Shown here: positions 1 through 12,084 of the stretch, piece after piece
Layout of the letters: each line of letters opens with the position of its first letter
Numbering within the stretch: the stretch's first letter is position 1
From: Epiperipatus broadwayi
Lineage: Eukaryota > Onychophora > Udeonychophora > Euonychophora > Peripatidae
NCBI GenBank assembly: GCA_028023455.1
Contig: JAQFVV010000230.1
Span: 1,490,001 to 1,554,000, forward strand
DNA length: 64,000 bases
Direction of reading: 5' to 3'
The notes under the pieces: generated by a model
Told to the model about the DNA's origin: nothing
The model's database searches: none
Seen by the model: the letters and a program-made list of their open reading frames with translations, nothing else
Program-made: the position numbers and the translations under genes

Positions 1-229
1 TATATACAGAACTGATTACAAAGAGCATTTTAATAGTCTCATATCTATTACACTTTTCACTTCATAGATTCTAAAATATATATTCATGAGTATTTTACAT
101 ATTTTTAATAACTCTAATTAGAATTCCATTCATATTTTCTTTTTTTAGACTCTTTCATAACATTTGCATATTATCCTGTCATATGCATTCTTCTAGCTAA
201 AAAAGCTACCAAGTTCTTATATACTTTAA

Positions 230-531
230 TTAAAACAGGCAAAACTCTCTATACGTATTACTTAGGTAAAGTACTCTCAGATCCAATGCTCCTCACTGAC
301 AAAGGCCACAAGCCAGAAAGTAGTCTGGGGATATTGGATGAGTGGGCACTAGATGGGGATTTTATGCACAAGCCTTCTGGCATCCATTGATTACTCTGAT
401 TTTTACTGAGAGGCAATACGTATAGAGAGTTTTGCCTGTTTTAATAAGAGTTATAAGCAAGCATAAGAGATGGTGATCATATGATGTTTATATTCTTATT
501 GACTTCTAGCACCTGAGTTAAGAGAAACAAA
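230..531 (+). repeat. Family A repeat, copy A1, with perfect 30-bp inverted repeats and a hammerhead-like core
   Basis: Positions 230-259 and 415-444 are exact reverse complements (30 bp, ending in the AACAGGCAAAACTC motif). Between them lies the family A core: a CCTCA stem strand, CTGACAA, GGC-CACAA-GCC, GAAA, GTAGTC, then TGGGGATATTGG. To the right of 444 the sequence continues with the family's outer arm (AAGCATAAGAGATGGTGATC), also seen at 24.4, 39.8, 41.6 and 46.3 kb; the left outer arm is absent. No coding capacity. It could be a foldback MITE or a SINE-like unit; the TTAA at each end is not a convincing target duplication because homology continues past it. Confidence 0.7.
290..331 (+). 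ncRNA. Hammerhead-like core, family A (degenerate)
   Basis: Stem I would pair TCCTCA (290-295) with TGGGGA (326-331), six pairs with one G-U. The catalytic box reads CTGACAA where CUGAUGA is expected, so the essential G8 is lost. GAAA is at 316-319 and the GTC triplet at 323-325. Stem II is only GGC/GCC with an A-A mismatch at its base. This copy should be inactive; the motif matters because better copies exist at 40.04 and 46.01 kb. Confidence 0.35.
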
Positions 532-3340
532 TTATTTGCCAAAATATTGTTTTTTAAAAAAACTGATGTGCATTTCTTCTATAATAAGATGCCCCCCCCC
601 CAATTCTGAGACCCTGCTGTATATAATTTATTTATTTATTTATTAATTACATTTTAAAATATTATTTTATAAATGTAATGGAACAATAAAATACTGGTAA
701 TCAACAATAATAAATAATATGGTAAGTGAAAACTGACCAATAGCAATAAGGATAAAATAAAATTAACTGTTTATTGAATACCTTGCAGATTTGGGTAATC
801 ATAAACATAATAGAAAATATTACAGTTGAGCAGGGCTAGCTGGCCTGCAATTGCCTCATAGTTTTGGGTGACCAAATGTAATAAATAAAATTATGAAGCA
901 AATATTTTTTTCCTATTATGCATTGCATATTTGGACAATCTAAAATATAGTGAATAAATGTTGTACTTAGGCAAATAAAAAAAATAACTAATAAATAAAC
1001 AAATAAATGAATTAGTCCATAAATGGCTCTATGATAGTTTACATTTACATCTACAATAGACTCATGAATTTGCAAGATATCAATGAGTCCACAGATAAGT
1101 GTTTTTGTTTGACAAAGAAAATAAAATTTAATAAGTGATGATTTACTTACTGATAAAATATAGTATGGCATATACAATTAAATATCTTAAAGTAAAATGA
1201 ATTGTGTAATAAGATGATATCATATAATAGAATGATTGGCATGACAGGTCAGTCAACAGATACTTAGATTAATAATAAAGATGAATTTATTAATGAAAAC
1301 ATTAACTCATTGAGATGGTTAAAGCAAATAATTTAATTACTAACTTCAATCTAACATATGTATAATTTGTTCCTGCCAGGTTGCAATTAGAAGTTACAAT
1401 CTATAATTAAAATTATTAATATATATAGTCAAGTCATAAATGATTAACTACAGAAGTTTTTGCCATATAAAAAAATATAATGGAATTTTAATGTTATTAT
1501 TTTTGTATTTTAAAGAAAATATCTCATATTCAAAATCAAACAATGCTTTGATAATAAGTTATTTTATAATTTTGAATTAAATTATATGAAATATTAATTA
1601 TACTTTTAAATTTTGATTGGTTTTATAAAAGTAATATGTTATTAATTAATTCAAGCCTTTTTTGATTTATCTCTTTTCTTATTGAAATGCTTATTAAATG
1701 ATAAAAAAAATTATAAATTCTCTTATAATTAAGATTTTTGATAAAGAAAAAAATATTTTCATAAATATTTATTAAAAGTTACCATTATATTTTTAACTAT
1801 TATTGGCAAGTGGAAGTCATTTGAGTAGATAATTTTAAGAAATTTATTGGGAGTGTCTAACTTTGATTTAAGCTTCCTTATCCTGCAGCATTTTCTTTGG
1901 CATCTTGCTAACAAAACATAAAATAAGGGGGTCCATAAACATTTTAATTATTAGATGATATCCAATTATTCCTCTTGTCAATGTTATAATGGTAAATTTA
2001 TTGGTCTGAGATCCATAGCAGTTAGCAATATAATTTTCATGTTGCCATTTACATTCTACTCTGCACTATTTGTTTTTTTATGGCTATGAATATGAGGCTA
2101 AATGCCTTGAAATTGCTCAGCTGTCAAATATTTTATTGATTCATATAAGTATTTATTATAGCTTCTCTTTCCAGTGCCTCAACATGCTTGTAATTTTGTC
2201 ATAGCATTTATTGTTAATCAGTCCACCTTAATCAAAATTATCAAGTGAGGGGAAGTTTGTGTTCCTTCCCTCCTAAGTAATTACTCATAGTATATCATTG
2301 CTTTGCTACAAATCCAAAATCTATTGATAAAATTATGTGAAAGTAAAACATGTTTTAAAGAAAAATATATGTATATTTCCTTTTGATCACTTGGCAACCA
2401 ACAAATAAAATGATGCAGTCTTTTTCTTTTTTTAAACACTAGCTCATGAACATATGAATATCTTTTTTCTAATCTTAATAAGGCATTGTTATCATTTGAT
2501 ATAACTTAGTAGAAATATTTCATTTTTTATTTAATAAATAAAGTATTCATTCACTCTACACTTACTCAAATTAATAAATACATTTTTAAATATAAGAACT
2601 TTAATTGTTTTCTTTATTTAGTCAGTCATAAACTATAAAGAGAACTATAAATGATGGCATGTGTATATCACAATGTATATGTATAATATATATTTATAAA
2701 ATAAACTTTATTAATTGCAAATTATATACAAATATTAACATATGTACAGGAGTAAAAAAAAATTACATAACATATGATACATAGCTTATAAAAATATAAT
2801 CATTGTGGGTAATATTTGAGGGCAGATGAAAATGATTCAGTTGTATATAGATGAAAGTATAATTTATATCATTCTAAAATAATGTACAACTAAGAAAAAT
2901 ATTATTGTTTTGCCAAATTTTGCTCATAGTAAATTCCAAGTAAATATTTTAGAGCATATAAACATGTATTATAGTACTCTATTATTATTTTTTTGAAGAA
3001 CATTATAATTTTTGTTGTCAAAAATTACAGAAAAGTGAGCAAGCTACATGGTTCTAAGAGTATGAATAAGTACTATAGCATTATAGGGATCAAAAATTTT
3101 AGTACCCTCCCCCCAGCAATTATTTAAATTAATTATTTTCTTTGAAATATGAAGAGCTGTAAGAATGAGAAGTATGGATACGTTTGAAAAATATATATCA
3201 CATCTTTTGGGGGATTATTACATAAGACACATATGGAATTCAGATTTAATTTAAAACAGTTAATGAGGAAAGTTTTTGTAGGAATTGTGCCAAATAATAA
3301 ATTAAATAAAATTTTCAGCCATGATTTAGGAACATGCCTG
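532..3340. other. AT-rich sequence, no gene recognised
   Basis: A C-tract lies at about 591-601. A 113-codon minus-strand ORF at 836-1177 has hydrophobic, low-complexity composition and no recognisable motif, and is probably chance. Nothing else supportable was seen. Confidence 0.5.
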
Positions 3341-3587
3341 TCTTGGAATCTGGTTAAAGTTTTGGCAATTAGTAGGATTCACAAAGATGTCTGTTAGGAT
3401 ATATAATTTTTTTAAATCTTTAAATGAAACACTAACTAAAGATTGATGTTATAATTATCCAATGTCTTGAAATCTGGTTAAAGTTTTGGCAATTGGGAAG
3501 GTTCACATAGATGTCTGTTAGGATATATAATTTTTTTAAAAATTTAAATGAAACATCAATAAAGATTTGATGTTATAATTATTCAAC
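3341..3587. repeat. Imperfect tandem duplication, period 124 bp
   Basis: Unit 1 (3341-3464) and unit 2 (3465-3587) share TCTTG-AATCTGGTTAAAG, the block GATGTCTGTTAGGATATATA, and GATGTTATAATTAT. They differ by point changes and small indels, so the duplication is not recent. No coding content. Confidence 0.85.
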
Positions 3588-3692
3588 AGATCAGTATGCT
3601 GAATAATGGGATCAGTAACAAAGGAATGGTTTGCATATGAAAGTGGAGCAAGCAATTGTTGTTATTTACATACATTAATTTTTTATAAATCC

Positions 3693-3974
3693 CATATACA
3701 CTTTAATGCAATTTTTATATAATTTCTTTTTTATTTTTCTAACAGTTTCAACTGTCCTGCAGTCTTCATCAGAACTACAACATTCAAACATATAATCATA
3801 TTTTTATATGTATGTAAAATAATGGTTATATGATATGTTTGTGTATGTATATAAAATAATGGTTATATGATTATATGTTTGAATGTTGTAGTTTTGATGA
3901 AGACTGCAGGACAGTTGGAACATGTTAGAAAAATAAAGGAGAAATTATATAAAAATTGCATTAAAGTGTATATG
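3693..3974. repeat. Foldback element, family F
   Basis: The arms are reverse complements: 3693 onward begins CATATACACTTTAATGCA and the right arm ends TGCATTAAAGTGTATATG at 3974. Each arm carries the block GTCCTGCAGTCTTCATCAGA or its complement. A larger element of the same design sits at 18415-18891, so this is a family and not a chance palindrome. The tail side of each arm contains AATAAA. No ORF. The inverted arrangement resembles that of some Penelope-like element ends, but no Penelope reverse transcriptase is present here. Confidence 0.8.
3741..3772 (-). ncRNA. Hammerhead-like core in left arm of foldback F
   Basis: Read on the minus strand: CTGATGA (3772-3766), an extra A, GACTG-CAGGA-CAGTT as a possible stem II, GAAA (3749-3746), then CTGTT. 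The order of the motifs matches a hammerhead, but stem I is weak (two pairs) and the extra A before stem II is non-canonical. The right arm copy near 3894-3925 is more decayed (TTGATGA, GGAA). Confidence 0.35.
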
Positions 3975-5950
3975 ATGAGATATATATGAGGAAAAATGCA
4001 AAAGAAGTAAAGGAGAAAATATAAAAATAATTGTTATCTAAGTATATTTATTGATGCTAGATTATCCTGGACAAATCATGATTGTCTTTGTTCTCATTTA
4101 TATAAACAATATTATATGTTCTATTTATCTAAATTTTTAGATCAATCAGCTTCATTCTATATTTTACATTTACTGACAGTTAATTTACATATAACTCATT
4201 GGATGATTTCAGTGCTTCCACATTTTTAATCTATATTTCACCTTATCAAGGCATATTATGTTATAATATCTCTATTTGAGGGAACAGTTTTATTTGTTTA
4301 TAGAATTAAACAATATTCTATTATTTTGGACAGATTTCTTGTCATGTATGTTAGAGATATTTATTGAATTCATAGTTTACTAGATATGGTTCATTTGCAT
4401 CCGTCTAGAATGATTATTGATTTGTACTGTGGGAAATCTTGTTTAGAGGCGAGATTTTCTATTGTAAACACATGATTATCTTCTACATATCACATGACTA
4501 TATACATTTTCATAAGTCTTACTCTATATATCACATGACTATATAAATTTTCTCAAGTCTTACAATCTGAAGCAGCTCAAATATAAAGACCTTAAATTAT
4601 TCAATATGTTTATGCAAGGTTGTTCATTGAATTTAACTAACACTAGTTATTTCACTTTAAAAAAATGTTTACATTAATTGTATTATACTAAGTAATATTT
4701 TATGTGTTTTTAATTTGTATATGTATTATTTATATCACATTGGTATTGTTCCTTTGCTCGCAGAGTATTTTTTGATTAATTATTCATTTTCAATGGCATC
4801 AAAGTATTTGATTTTTTTCCTCAAAATTATTTTATTGAACATATTACTTGTTAACTTAAAAAAAATATTAAGAAATCGAATATAAATTCATGTTAATTTT
4901 AAAAAACAATAATTTTTTTATAAATGCCATTCATAACATTTAATGAATTATATATATATATATTATAATGTACAAACTGTTAACTAATTGCGAACATTGT
5001 CATGATTTACTTTACATTTACCATATTCGTTCAAACTGTTGGTTAATTATTTTTTCTAACCTTTTGCAAAAATTATTAAAATTAGGAATTTATCAGTGAA
5101 TGAAGATGTAGTGAAGTATTGTCAAAATTACAAAATAATAGTTCCTGCATGAAAAGTATGTATGCTAATGGGCACGATATGAAACTTTATGTGCTAATGG
5201 AGATTAATGGGTGCGTAATCTCAAAATGTGTTCGAAGCAAGTATTCTTTCATCATGTTTTTTATTTTGTTTACTACAGTTATATTAAATTTTAGTTAATT
5301 ACAATTATTTGGAGTTTTGTGTAATTTATTGTATTTTTATAATCATCCTTAAAAAACAGCCATATTGTGCATGGCACCCGCTAAAATAAATAATTAACCA
5401 AAGTATGTCTAATGAATAGAGCGAAGACATAATACGTAAGTACCATTACATTTTATCTCTTATTTTAAAGGCCTTGCTAAAGATTTTTCTTGTCTAGAGT
5501 TTACATTAGTGCAGCATATACTTGTTGTTTATTTAATAAATAAATAAATGATTGAATATTAAATAAAGTGTATTTAATAATTTTAAAATTTACAGATATA
5601 CATATATGTAAAATATTATTAATTAAAATCTTAATTAATTCTGTAAATTAATAAAAAATATTGAAAGCAATAAAAATTTGTTTGTGGGTGCATGCTGATA
5701 ATAATTATAAAAAATATAAATGATCTGAAAACATTTTTATATCTTTCTATTCAAGAAAGAAAGATAAGAAAGTGTAAACTTGCTTATCTTTATGTCTAAC
5801 TGAGAAATTAATGTTCTCCAAACAATTAAATCTTCTTTTTACTTTGGAATTTTTTTTTTTTTTGACATCTATTTATAGATATTTTTTATGCAGTGTTTTT
5901 TTTAAAAAAAAACGTGTGTTCCTAAAGAGTTTAAAAAATCTACATCAATG
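3975..5950. other. AT-rich sequence, nothing recognised
   Basis: The span has short AT runs (for example 4951-4964) and a near-duplicate pair at about 4483-4563 built on CTATATATCACATGACTATA. No gene, RNA or clear transposon was seen. Confidence 0.5.
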
Positions 5951-6384
5951 TATTAATAATTTTTATTAGTCATTTATTAGATTAGAGATTATCTACTTAA
6001 TGAATAATATTTCTGTAGTGTGATTTTTAAGACACCCCTCTTACACAAGTTAGGGACTGGTTTTTACCACTTTTAACACTTTATGGATTGATGTAATCAT
6101 AAACACGTGGCCAAAGACATGTGAAAAAGGTGCATGAGCCTCAAGATGCACATTTCATGTTAATCTAGCACTCCTCAATTGACCCACATTGCACACTCTT
6201 ATACATACCTTTATCATTTAATATATATAGATAGCCAATCATTACAGTTTATTTGATAAGTATCAAACTTACTGTCCTCAGAACTTTGACACAAATCACT
6301 TAATGGAAGTATATTAATAATTTTTATCAGTCATTCATTAGATTAGAGATTATCCACATAATAAATAAGATTTCTGTAGTATAA
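5951..6384 (-). mobile_element. Family B retrozyme-like repeat with terminal direct repeats
   Basis: The direct repeats are about 5951-6022 and 6312-6384, sharing TATTAATAATTTTTAT, AGATTAGAGATTATC and TTTCTGTAGT, roughly 85 percent alike by eye and offset by about 361 bp. The core between them (about 6100-6250) aligns with family C and holds a decayed hammerhead on the minus strand (TTGAGGA for CUGAUGA; GAAA at 6156-6153). The second copy at 38480-39122 has the same layout and nearly the same spacing once a nested palindrome is removed. A linear insert slightly longer than one unit of a circular or tandem RNA would look like this; a TRIM-like LTR element is the alternative. Confidence 0.65.
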
Positions 6385-6774
6385 TCTGCACCACACCATC
6401 AGTTATCTATATTAATGATCTCTCTGAAAGAAAAAAAACATAAGAAGTGCCTAGTAATATTTTGCTGCAGTTATAATATTTTCGTATCTTAATATTTAAT
6501 TAATAATAATTATGCTTAATTTCTCAGGAGATCATGTGACATCATATTACTCAAATAGCAAAATCCGCACAATAATTATATTCAAATAATCAAGTAGACT
6601 TTTAAAAACCTACTCAGCTGTTAATTGGTCTTGGAATTTTTAGCCCTCACCAATTTATCAACCATCAAATTTACAAATCATAAACTTTAATGAACTCTGC
6701 TTTAAAGTTCTTCACATTATTAAGATGTGTATTTTAATTTTTTATTTAGATTATAAATAAAATATATAATTTTA

Positions 6775-7040
6775 ATGGCTTTATTGTTAGGGAGTTCACA
6801 CGAAGTTTGAGCACTGGAAATAACAATTGTAATCGATCTGAGAGCCTTATGTTCCAGAGTCTAATATTCAGCCAGTGTGCTTAACCATGCAGGGAAGCAA
6901 TAATTGAATGGCTTTATTGATTAGGAGTTCATAAGATGTTTAATCAATTGAAATGGACAGAAATGGATTCAATTTGAGAATCTTACATTCCGAAATCTGA
7001 TACTCTATGACTGCATTAAAACATCCAGGGTAATATAATT
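6775..7040 (-). repeat. Two adjacent tRNA-derived SINE copies, family D
   Basis: Two related units of about 130 bp (6775-6905 and 6906-7040) each start AATGGCTTTATTG on the plus strand and end near a CAGGG motif. Read on the minus strand they resemble a class II (long variable arm) tRNA: an A-box-like TGGTTAAGCACACTGG and a B-box-like CAGATCGATTAC at about 6845-6834. Relatives lie at 15985-16110, 44725-44865 and 58085-58205, and a better promoter is visible at 47049. The units are too diverged to be tRNA genes. Confidence 0.6.
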
Positions 7041-8515
7041 AAAATTCACATCAATGAAAATAATTAATTTTTTTTGAAGGGCCAAAGAAATTTGACGAGG
7101 GATATGTAATAAAAAAATTGGACATTTTTGAATTATACATTTGAAGAGCAAAATAAAATGGTATTCATGAAAAAAGAAATATTTACTGAGAAAATTAGAA
7201 GTGAAAGAGAAATTGTATTGTGCAGATACTGAGGGTCAAAAACATTATGAAAGATATATTGTAATGTTCTATAAGAGCTAAAGAAAAAAAAAGAAGTTGA
7301 TTGATGATCTAAAGAAGGAAATTTTATTTTGAGTATCTGGAGATAAGAACAATGGATAAAAAAACTTGGCAAAGAAGATTGTGATTTTGATGCAAATAAC
7401 CTGATATTTTGGCAGATGATTCATGATGGTGATATGCATAAATTTCATAAACATATATAAAAGGATACTACTTTTAGACATATGCCCATCAATGCTTTAT
7501 CCATTTATCAAATTTATCATGGTTGCTATGCAATTTTTTTCTGATAGTCGTGATGTTATGTAATTTTTTAAAAACTTTGTGCTCATTTCAGATATTTAAT
7601 CACTTTTATATGGCTGATGAGTTTCCTGGTAAGGAACCAAATCTTACATCAATAATAAATAACAGTAAGATGAGAGAACAAATAAAAACTGACCCAAAAA
7701 TATATTTGAAGATTAAAAAAAAAACTTAATGAGAAAGAGAAAATAAGAAGTTTAAAAAAAGATTTATTAGTAAAAAGAAAGGAAAGTACAGGAAATAAAG
7801 TTGTGATAGCATCACACTTGAATATCTAATGAAATCAAAGTTAATGTAACTCTCAATGCAAAAATAATAACAAATTATGCTAAGAGGATGGTTAACAGGA
7901 AAAATAGATTGAAAGAAGTCAAATGATATTCATTGGTTTTATTACCTAATTTTCTACTAATCACACATGCCTTTGATTAGATGACTTACCTTAAATGCTA
8001 AAAAAACTAAAAAGAAGTATCAACATAGGACCCTTGGCTTCATGTTGGTCATTTAGCTTTTGAGATGAATTTCTGGTTTTTGAGGATGAAGATTAAAAGG
8101 TATCTAACTACAATGTTCTCTAAAATTACATTTTTAGAAGTCATAAATAATTATAAAATTAGTACAAAAAATCATTATGGAAATTCATAAAAAAATGTAT
8201 AAAATTATTGTCTTTAACATGTGTATAAAAATGGGGGGGGGGTCTTACATACTAGTGGGCCCTATATGCCAGTAAACATGGTATTATGATTAAAATCTTC
8301 AAGGCTTGAGATGTAGAGCTTTTGTTCTATAATTTGTGCATTTATTTGCATTATAATTTTTTAGAAAGGCAATAGTTTTTATAGTCATAAAATCAGATGG
8401 TATTTATTTTTTCATAACATACTATTACATAAAATAATTTATTTTTATTGATTATCAGCCCAATTATTTAAAAGTTGAATTGGAATACTATTTATACAAG
8501 ATGCCTTATTAGTTT
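7041..8515. other. AT-rich sequence with short unassigned ORFs
   Basis: Small ORFs (for example 7523-7729 plus, 7133-7372 minus) lack any recognised motif. A G-tract lies at about 8232-8241. Position 7590-7810 is A-rich on the plus strand and could be old retroelement coding sequence, but no family could be named. Confidence 0.4.
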
Positions 8516-8885
8516 TTATCTTCGTAATTGTATAATCAATTTTTTTGGTTATCATAAGCCCTTTCTCATTCTCATCTACATACTTTCATTCTCTATATAA
8601 TCTCTCATATTTATATTTATTGTTTCTTCTTCTTTATTCAAATCTTCAATATATTCTTTCCAACAACCACACACTTTTTTGTTTTCAGAAAGTGTCTTTC
8701 CTTCTTTGTTTTTAATAATATTACTAAACAATCTTCATTTATAATTCAACATTTTGATTTTTCTATATACTTGTTTAACCTATCCAACATTTATGTTATT
8801 TTCAATTTTTTCACTTATCATATTCAAATCGGTATTATAAAGCTTTCCCCTTCAATATTTCAGCAATGGAGTATATAATAACTGA
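8516..8885 (-). mobile_element. RTE-type LINE fragment, linker between endonuclease and reverse transcriptase
   Basis: The minus-strand translation gives the string NIIKNKEGKTLSENK followed by a CWKEYIEDLN block, then DYIENES. This is the conserved linker of RTE/BovB-type elements that lies between the endonuclease and the fingers of the reverse transcriptase. Upstream on the same strand is a VYRKIKMLNYK-like segment. Frames are interrupted. It is the most 5'-internal antisense RTE piece in the window, and the matching 3' part is not adjacent. Confidence 0.6.
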
Positions 8886-11214
8886 TTTACCTTTTACTCC
8901 AGCAAGTAGTACATTTAGTTTGCATCCAGATGTTTCAAGCTTCTTTTGCTCTCCATCCAAATAGAATCACTAGCAGACCTATTACAAAATTGAAGTTTAA
9001 AGTATTCAGATTAGCCATTTACCCACACACTTTTATGCAAATGTATGTACGCGCAACTTTTTTTTTTAAAATCTGTATTATACTAAAAATATTTGAAAGA
9101 AAAAATATAAAATATAAATTTTAATGGAACTTATTTCAGGTTTTTGCTATTTGTTTCTCAAGTAATCATTACATGTGAATGATTAATGTCTTTACGAGAA
9201 TCTTAACTTGATATTTCTATATTTCAAGGTACTAATTCTTGTTAGGTTGTAGGGGATTCCTTTCACCCCTCTGACCAGCTACATACTATACCTATCCTCT
9301 TACTCAATTGGCAACAGTCCAAACCAGTTGAATAAAAGCTATTTTTGCCTTAAAGAAAAATAATTTTAAATACTATTTGAATCCCCCCCCCCCACTTTTA
9401 AACAACAAGAAATTAATTTTTTTTAATTGTATAATACGTTCATTAGCTCAAGCTTATAAAACGTGTAGTCAAGTCAGCGTACCTGTACTTTTCTATTTAC
9501 ATATTTATGTTCTTTCAAGTTTGTTGAGGAAGGAGGCGGGACTAAGATTCTGTGTGATGTGTTTATTGTTCACCATGCTTTAAAGCAGAAATTTGATTTG
9601 ATTATCTAAAAGGAATACTTCAAAAATAAAATCTTTAATGGTTTAGGATCACAAAATTGCTTCAGAATGAGGAAATGTCTCTCAGGTAAGTCATTTCAAT
9701 AAATTTTATTGCCAAAACTGTCCTCGTTTAAGTATAAAACATAGCTAGCAGACATGAAACATTGAGATTTATTCAGCTATGACTTTAGATTTGGGAAGGT
9801 TCGCAAAGGTGTTAAATCCTTATTTTGTGAAATATTCACGGAATAACAATATTTTTAAACCGTAATATAAATAAATATATTAGTTAATCTAATCCTTTGT
9901 GATCAATCTTTTTTCCCTTAATTTATTAGGTATTACCCCACCATTTTATAAAGCATTTGACAGTTAGATCGTATATGTTTAACAAAATTATAGATAGCTT
10001 GCTTACATTCTTTAAACAACTCTTATTAATTTAAGTAAAACCTTATTATTACTTACCTACAAGCTTGTCTTTGTCTCTCATTAGCATTCTAATCTATGTT
10101 AAGCTTTTTAAAAAAGAGAAACAACTTTTTTAAAAAAATAAAACTGATTTGAAAATTTAAACTGGATTTTTTAATAAGATAAACAAGTTGTTCGACAGTA
10201 ATTTAATTTACGAGTTGGTAAATTTACGTACACATCTAATAACGTAAATATTAATGTTGTTATTAAAATAAACTCTTATTCAGTTCTATACGTGTCTTAA
10301 AATAAAATCCAACGCTACTTAATAAATTAAATGGTATGCACCAATACAGAAATTCAAAAAAAATGTACAACTCATTTTTAATGTAATTAATTAAAGATAT
10401 TATATATTTTTTTCTCATAACGTTAGTTTGCGTAATATATATATATTGTAATCATTCTTAAAAACTCTCAACTTAAGGCAAAGATGTTTTTCTAGTTTGC
10501 CCAAATTTTTATTATTTAATGTTTTTCCATACCAAAATAACATTTTTTCAAAAATAATATGTATTTGTTAAGAAAATATTTATAATTGCTAGTTTTATCA
10601 CACACACTCATGTATATGAACTGCTTCAGCGATCTATAGAATTGTAAGTTATGGTAAGCATTATTTGTGAAATAGTTTTTTTTATAAATTGCAAACTTAA
10701 TAGATTATTATTATTATGAATATATTCTGTTAACAAAGTATGCCAGAGGATTAGTAAATAGATAGAAAAGTATTACTATAACCATGCAATAACACTTGAG
10801 CAGAGTTAAGGATAGTTTGTCGCCACCTATTACTCCCTTAACACATTTTATTCTAGCGTATCTTTTTTGAAGTATGTCGTAATCTTGAATGATGGCTTAT
10901 ATCACCAAGAGTCATATATATTTCAACATTAAACATGTAAGGAATGTATTATTTTAATTAAGTAATTATCTTTGTTAATTAATGTAACAAGAATTCAATT
11001 AATGATAGAAATGATTATTCTTGTACTGTATTTATAAAAGTGCGTCCAAGACGGACAGCGATACCAAATTAGTCACGTGGGCTATATTTTTTTTTGTTTG
11101 CAAGTAGCACTTTGCCGAAAATTTATTATTTGATAAATAAATAAAATTTGTAATTATGTTTTATTTTTTCTGCATAACTTGTTGTATAATGAATTTTGAT
11201 TGACGGATGCTATT
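8886..11214. other. AT-rich sequence, no gene recognised
   Basis: A C-tract sits at about 9384-9393. Parts of 9640-10900 look less repetitive than the surroundings and may be unique sequence, but no exon-like ORF, splice-consistent coding or RNA gene could be supported. Confidence 0.4.
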
Positions 11215-11225
11215 AAGTAATTTTT

Positions 11226-11500
11226 AAGAAATTAGATGAAAAGCTTAAGAGAAATACTTGTTATCTGCTATCTAAATCTTTTGGCTTTCGTGGAAGAGGT
11301 AGACCTCGTTTATGATATAATAATTATCTCAAGAGACTTTCTAAAGAAGCGCAATTTTCCATTGGGAAAAGATTGCAGTGGATAGAATATATTGGAGAGC
11401 GCTACAATTAGATATGGTATTGAAGTACGTCAGAAAGGAAAGTTTTCTATTGAAGAAATTAAAAGGCAGCATGTGAATGTATTTGTATGATCATGCAAAA
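11226..11500 (+). pseudogene. Degenerate coding-like block, family unknown
   Basis: One frame from 11230 reads about 30 codons ending in FGFRGRGRPRL, then a TGA, then about 30 more codons including YLKRLSKEAQFSIGKRLQWIEYIGERYN read in pieces. After a further stop the reading continues one base shifted as YGIEVRQKGKFSIEEIKRQ. The RGRGRPR stretch resembles an AT-hook. The codon-like content and low stop density across 260 bp are unusual for this window, suggesting a broken exon or transposase remnant. I do not recognise the family, and chance cannot be excluded. Confidence 0.3.
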
Positions 11501-11902
11501 GTCAATTCTAGAATAGTTTTTTTTGGGGTGGGGGGTCGTTTACTAGTGGCACTATTGTATGGAGAGTTTTGCCTTGTTCGATTTATTATTATTATGAAAT
11601 CTTGGTAAAAAGGTAGGTTTTTTTTTTTTTACTTCTAAAAGCAAATCCAGTATAAAATATATTGTTATTACTTCAAAGAGAGGGATGTAGATAATGAAAA
11701 AAAAGTTGCAGAGCTCCTAATGTGCACTTGCATTTAATCGGGTTTTTTTCAGTTGATTTAAGCTATTTGTTTTTGTTTTTTTCAATAACCCATTGCTATA
11801 TGATTTTAAATAAAATTTTAAAGTCTATATCTAATAATATATATATATTTAATAAAAATTAATTAGTGATCACTTTACCGAAAACAATAGTATTGTAAAT
11901 AT

Positions 11903-12080
11903 CCCAAGAGATTGTAAAAGACCTAGAAGGAGATCACATGTGAGATGGATGAATAAAATAAGGAAGTTTGTTGATGTGTTATAGAGAAGGGAGGCTAGGA
12001 ATTGGTAAAAAAGTGAATTAAACTTAGAGAGGTCTTCATCCTGTAGTGGATCGATAATGGTTGGAAGCTATCATGAAGAA
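11903..12080 (+). mobile_element. RTE LINE, 5'-truncated 3' end
   Basis: The plus strand encodes a decayed C-terminus matching the other RTE copies here: PRDC-RPRRR-HVRWMNKIRKFV followed by a tryptophan/arginine-rich tract, then the ATCCTGTAGTGGATCGATAATGG 3' end in broken form. The same block ends the 57.1 kb copy. It is truncated abruptly at its 5' side near 11903. No target duplication was identified. Confidence 0.7.
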
Positions 12081-12084
12081 TTCA

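Noticed and set aside
230-444. piggyBac-type MITE because TTAA stands at both ends
   Set aside because: Family homology continues outward past the TTAA in this and other copies, so it is not a target duplication, and the ends lack the CCC start.
836-1177. 113-codon minus-strand ORF
   Set aside because: Hydrophobic, low-complexity translation from AT-rich DNA with no domain, no homologous copy and no splice or promoter context.
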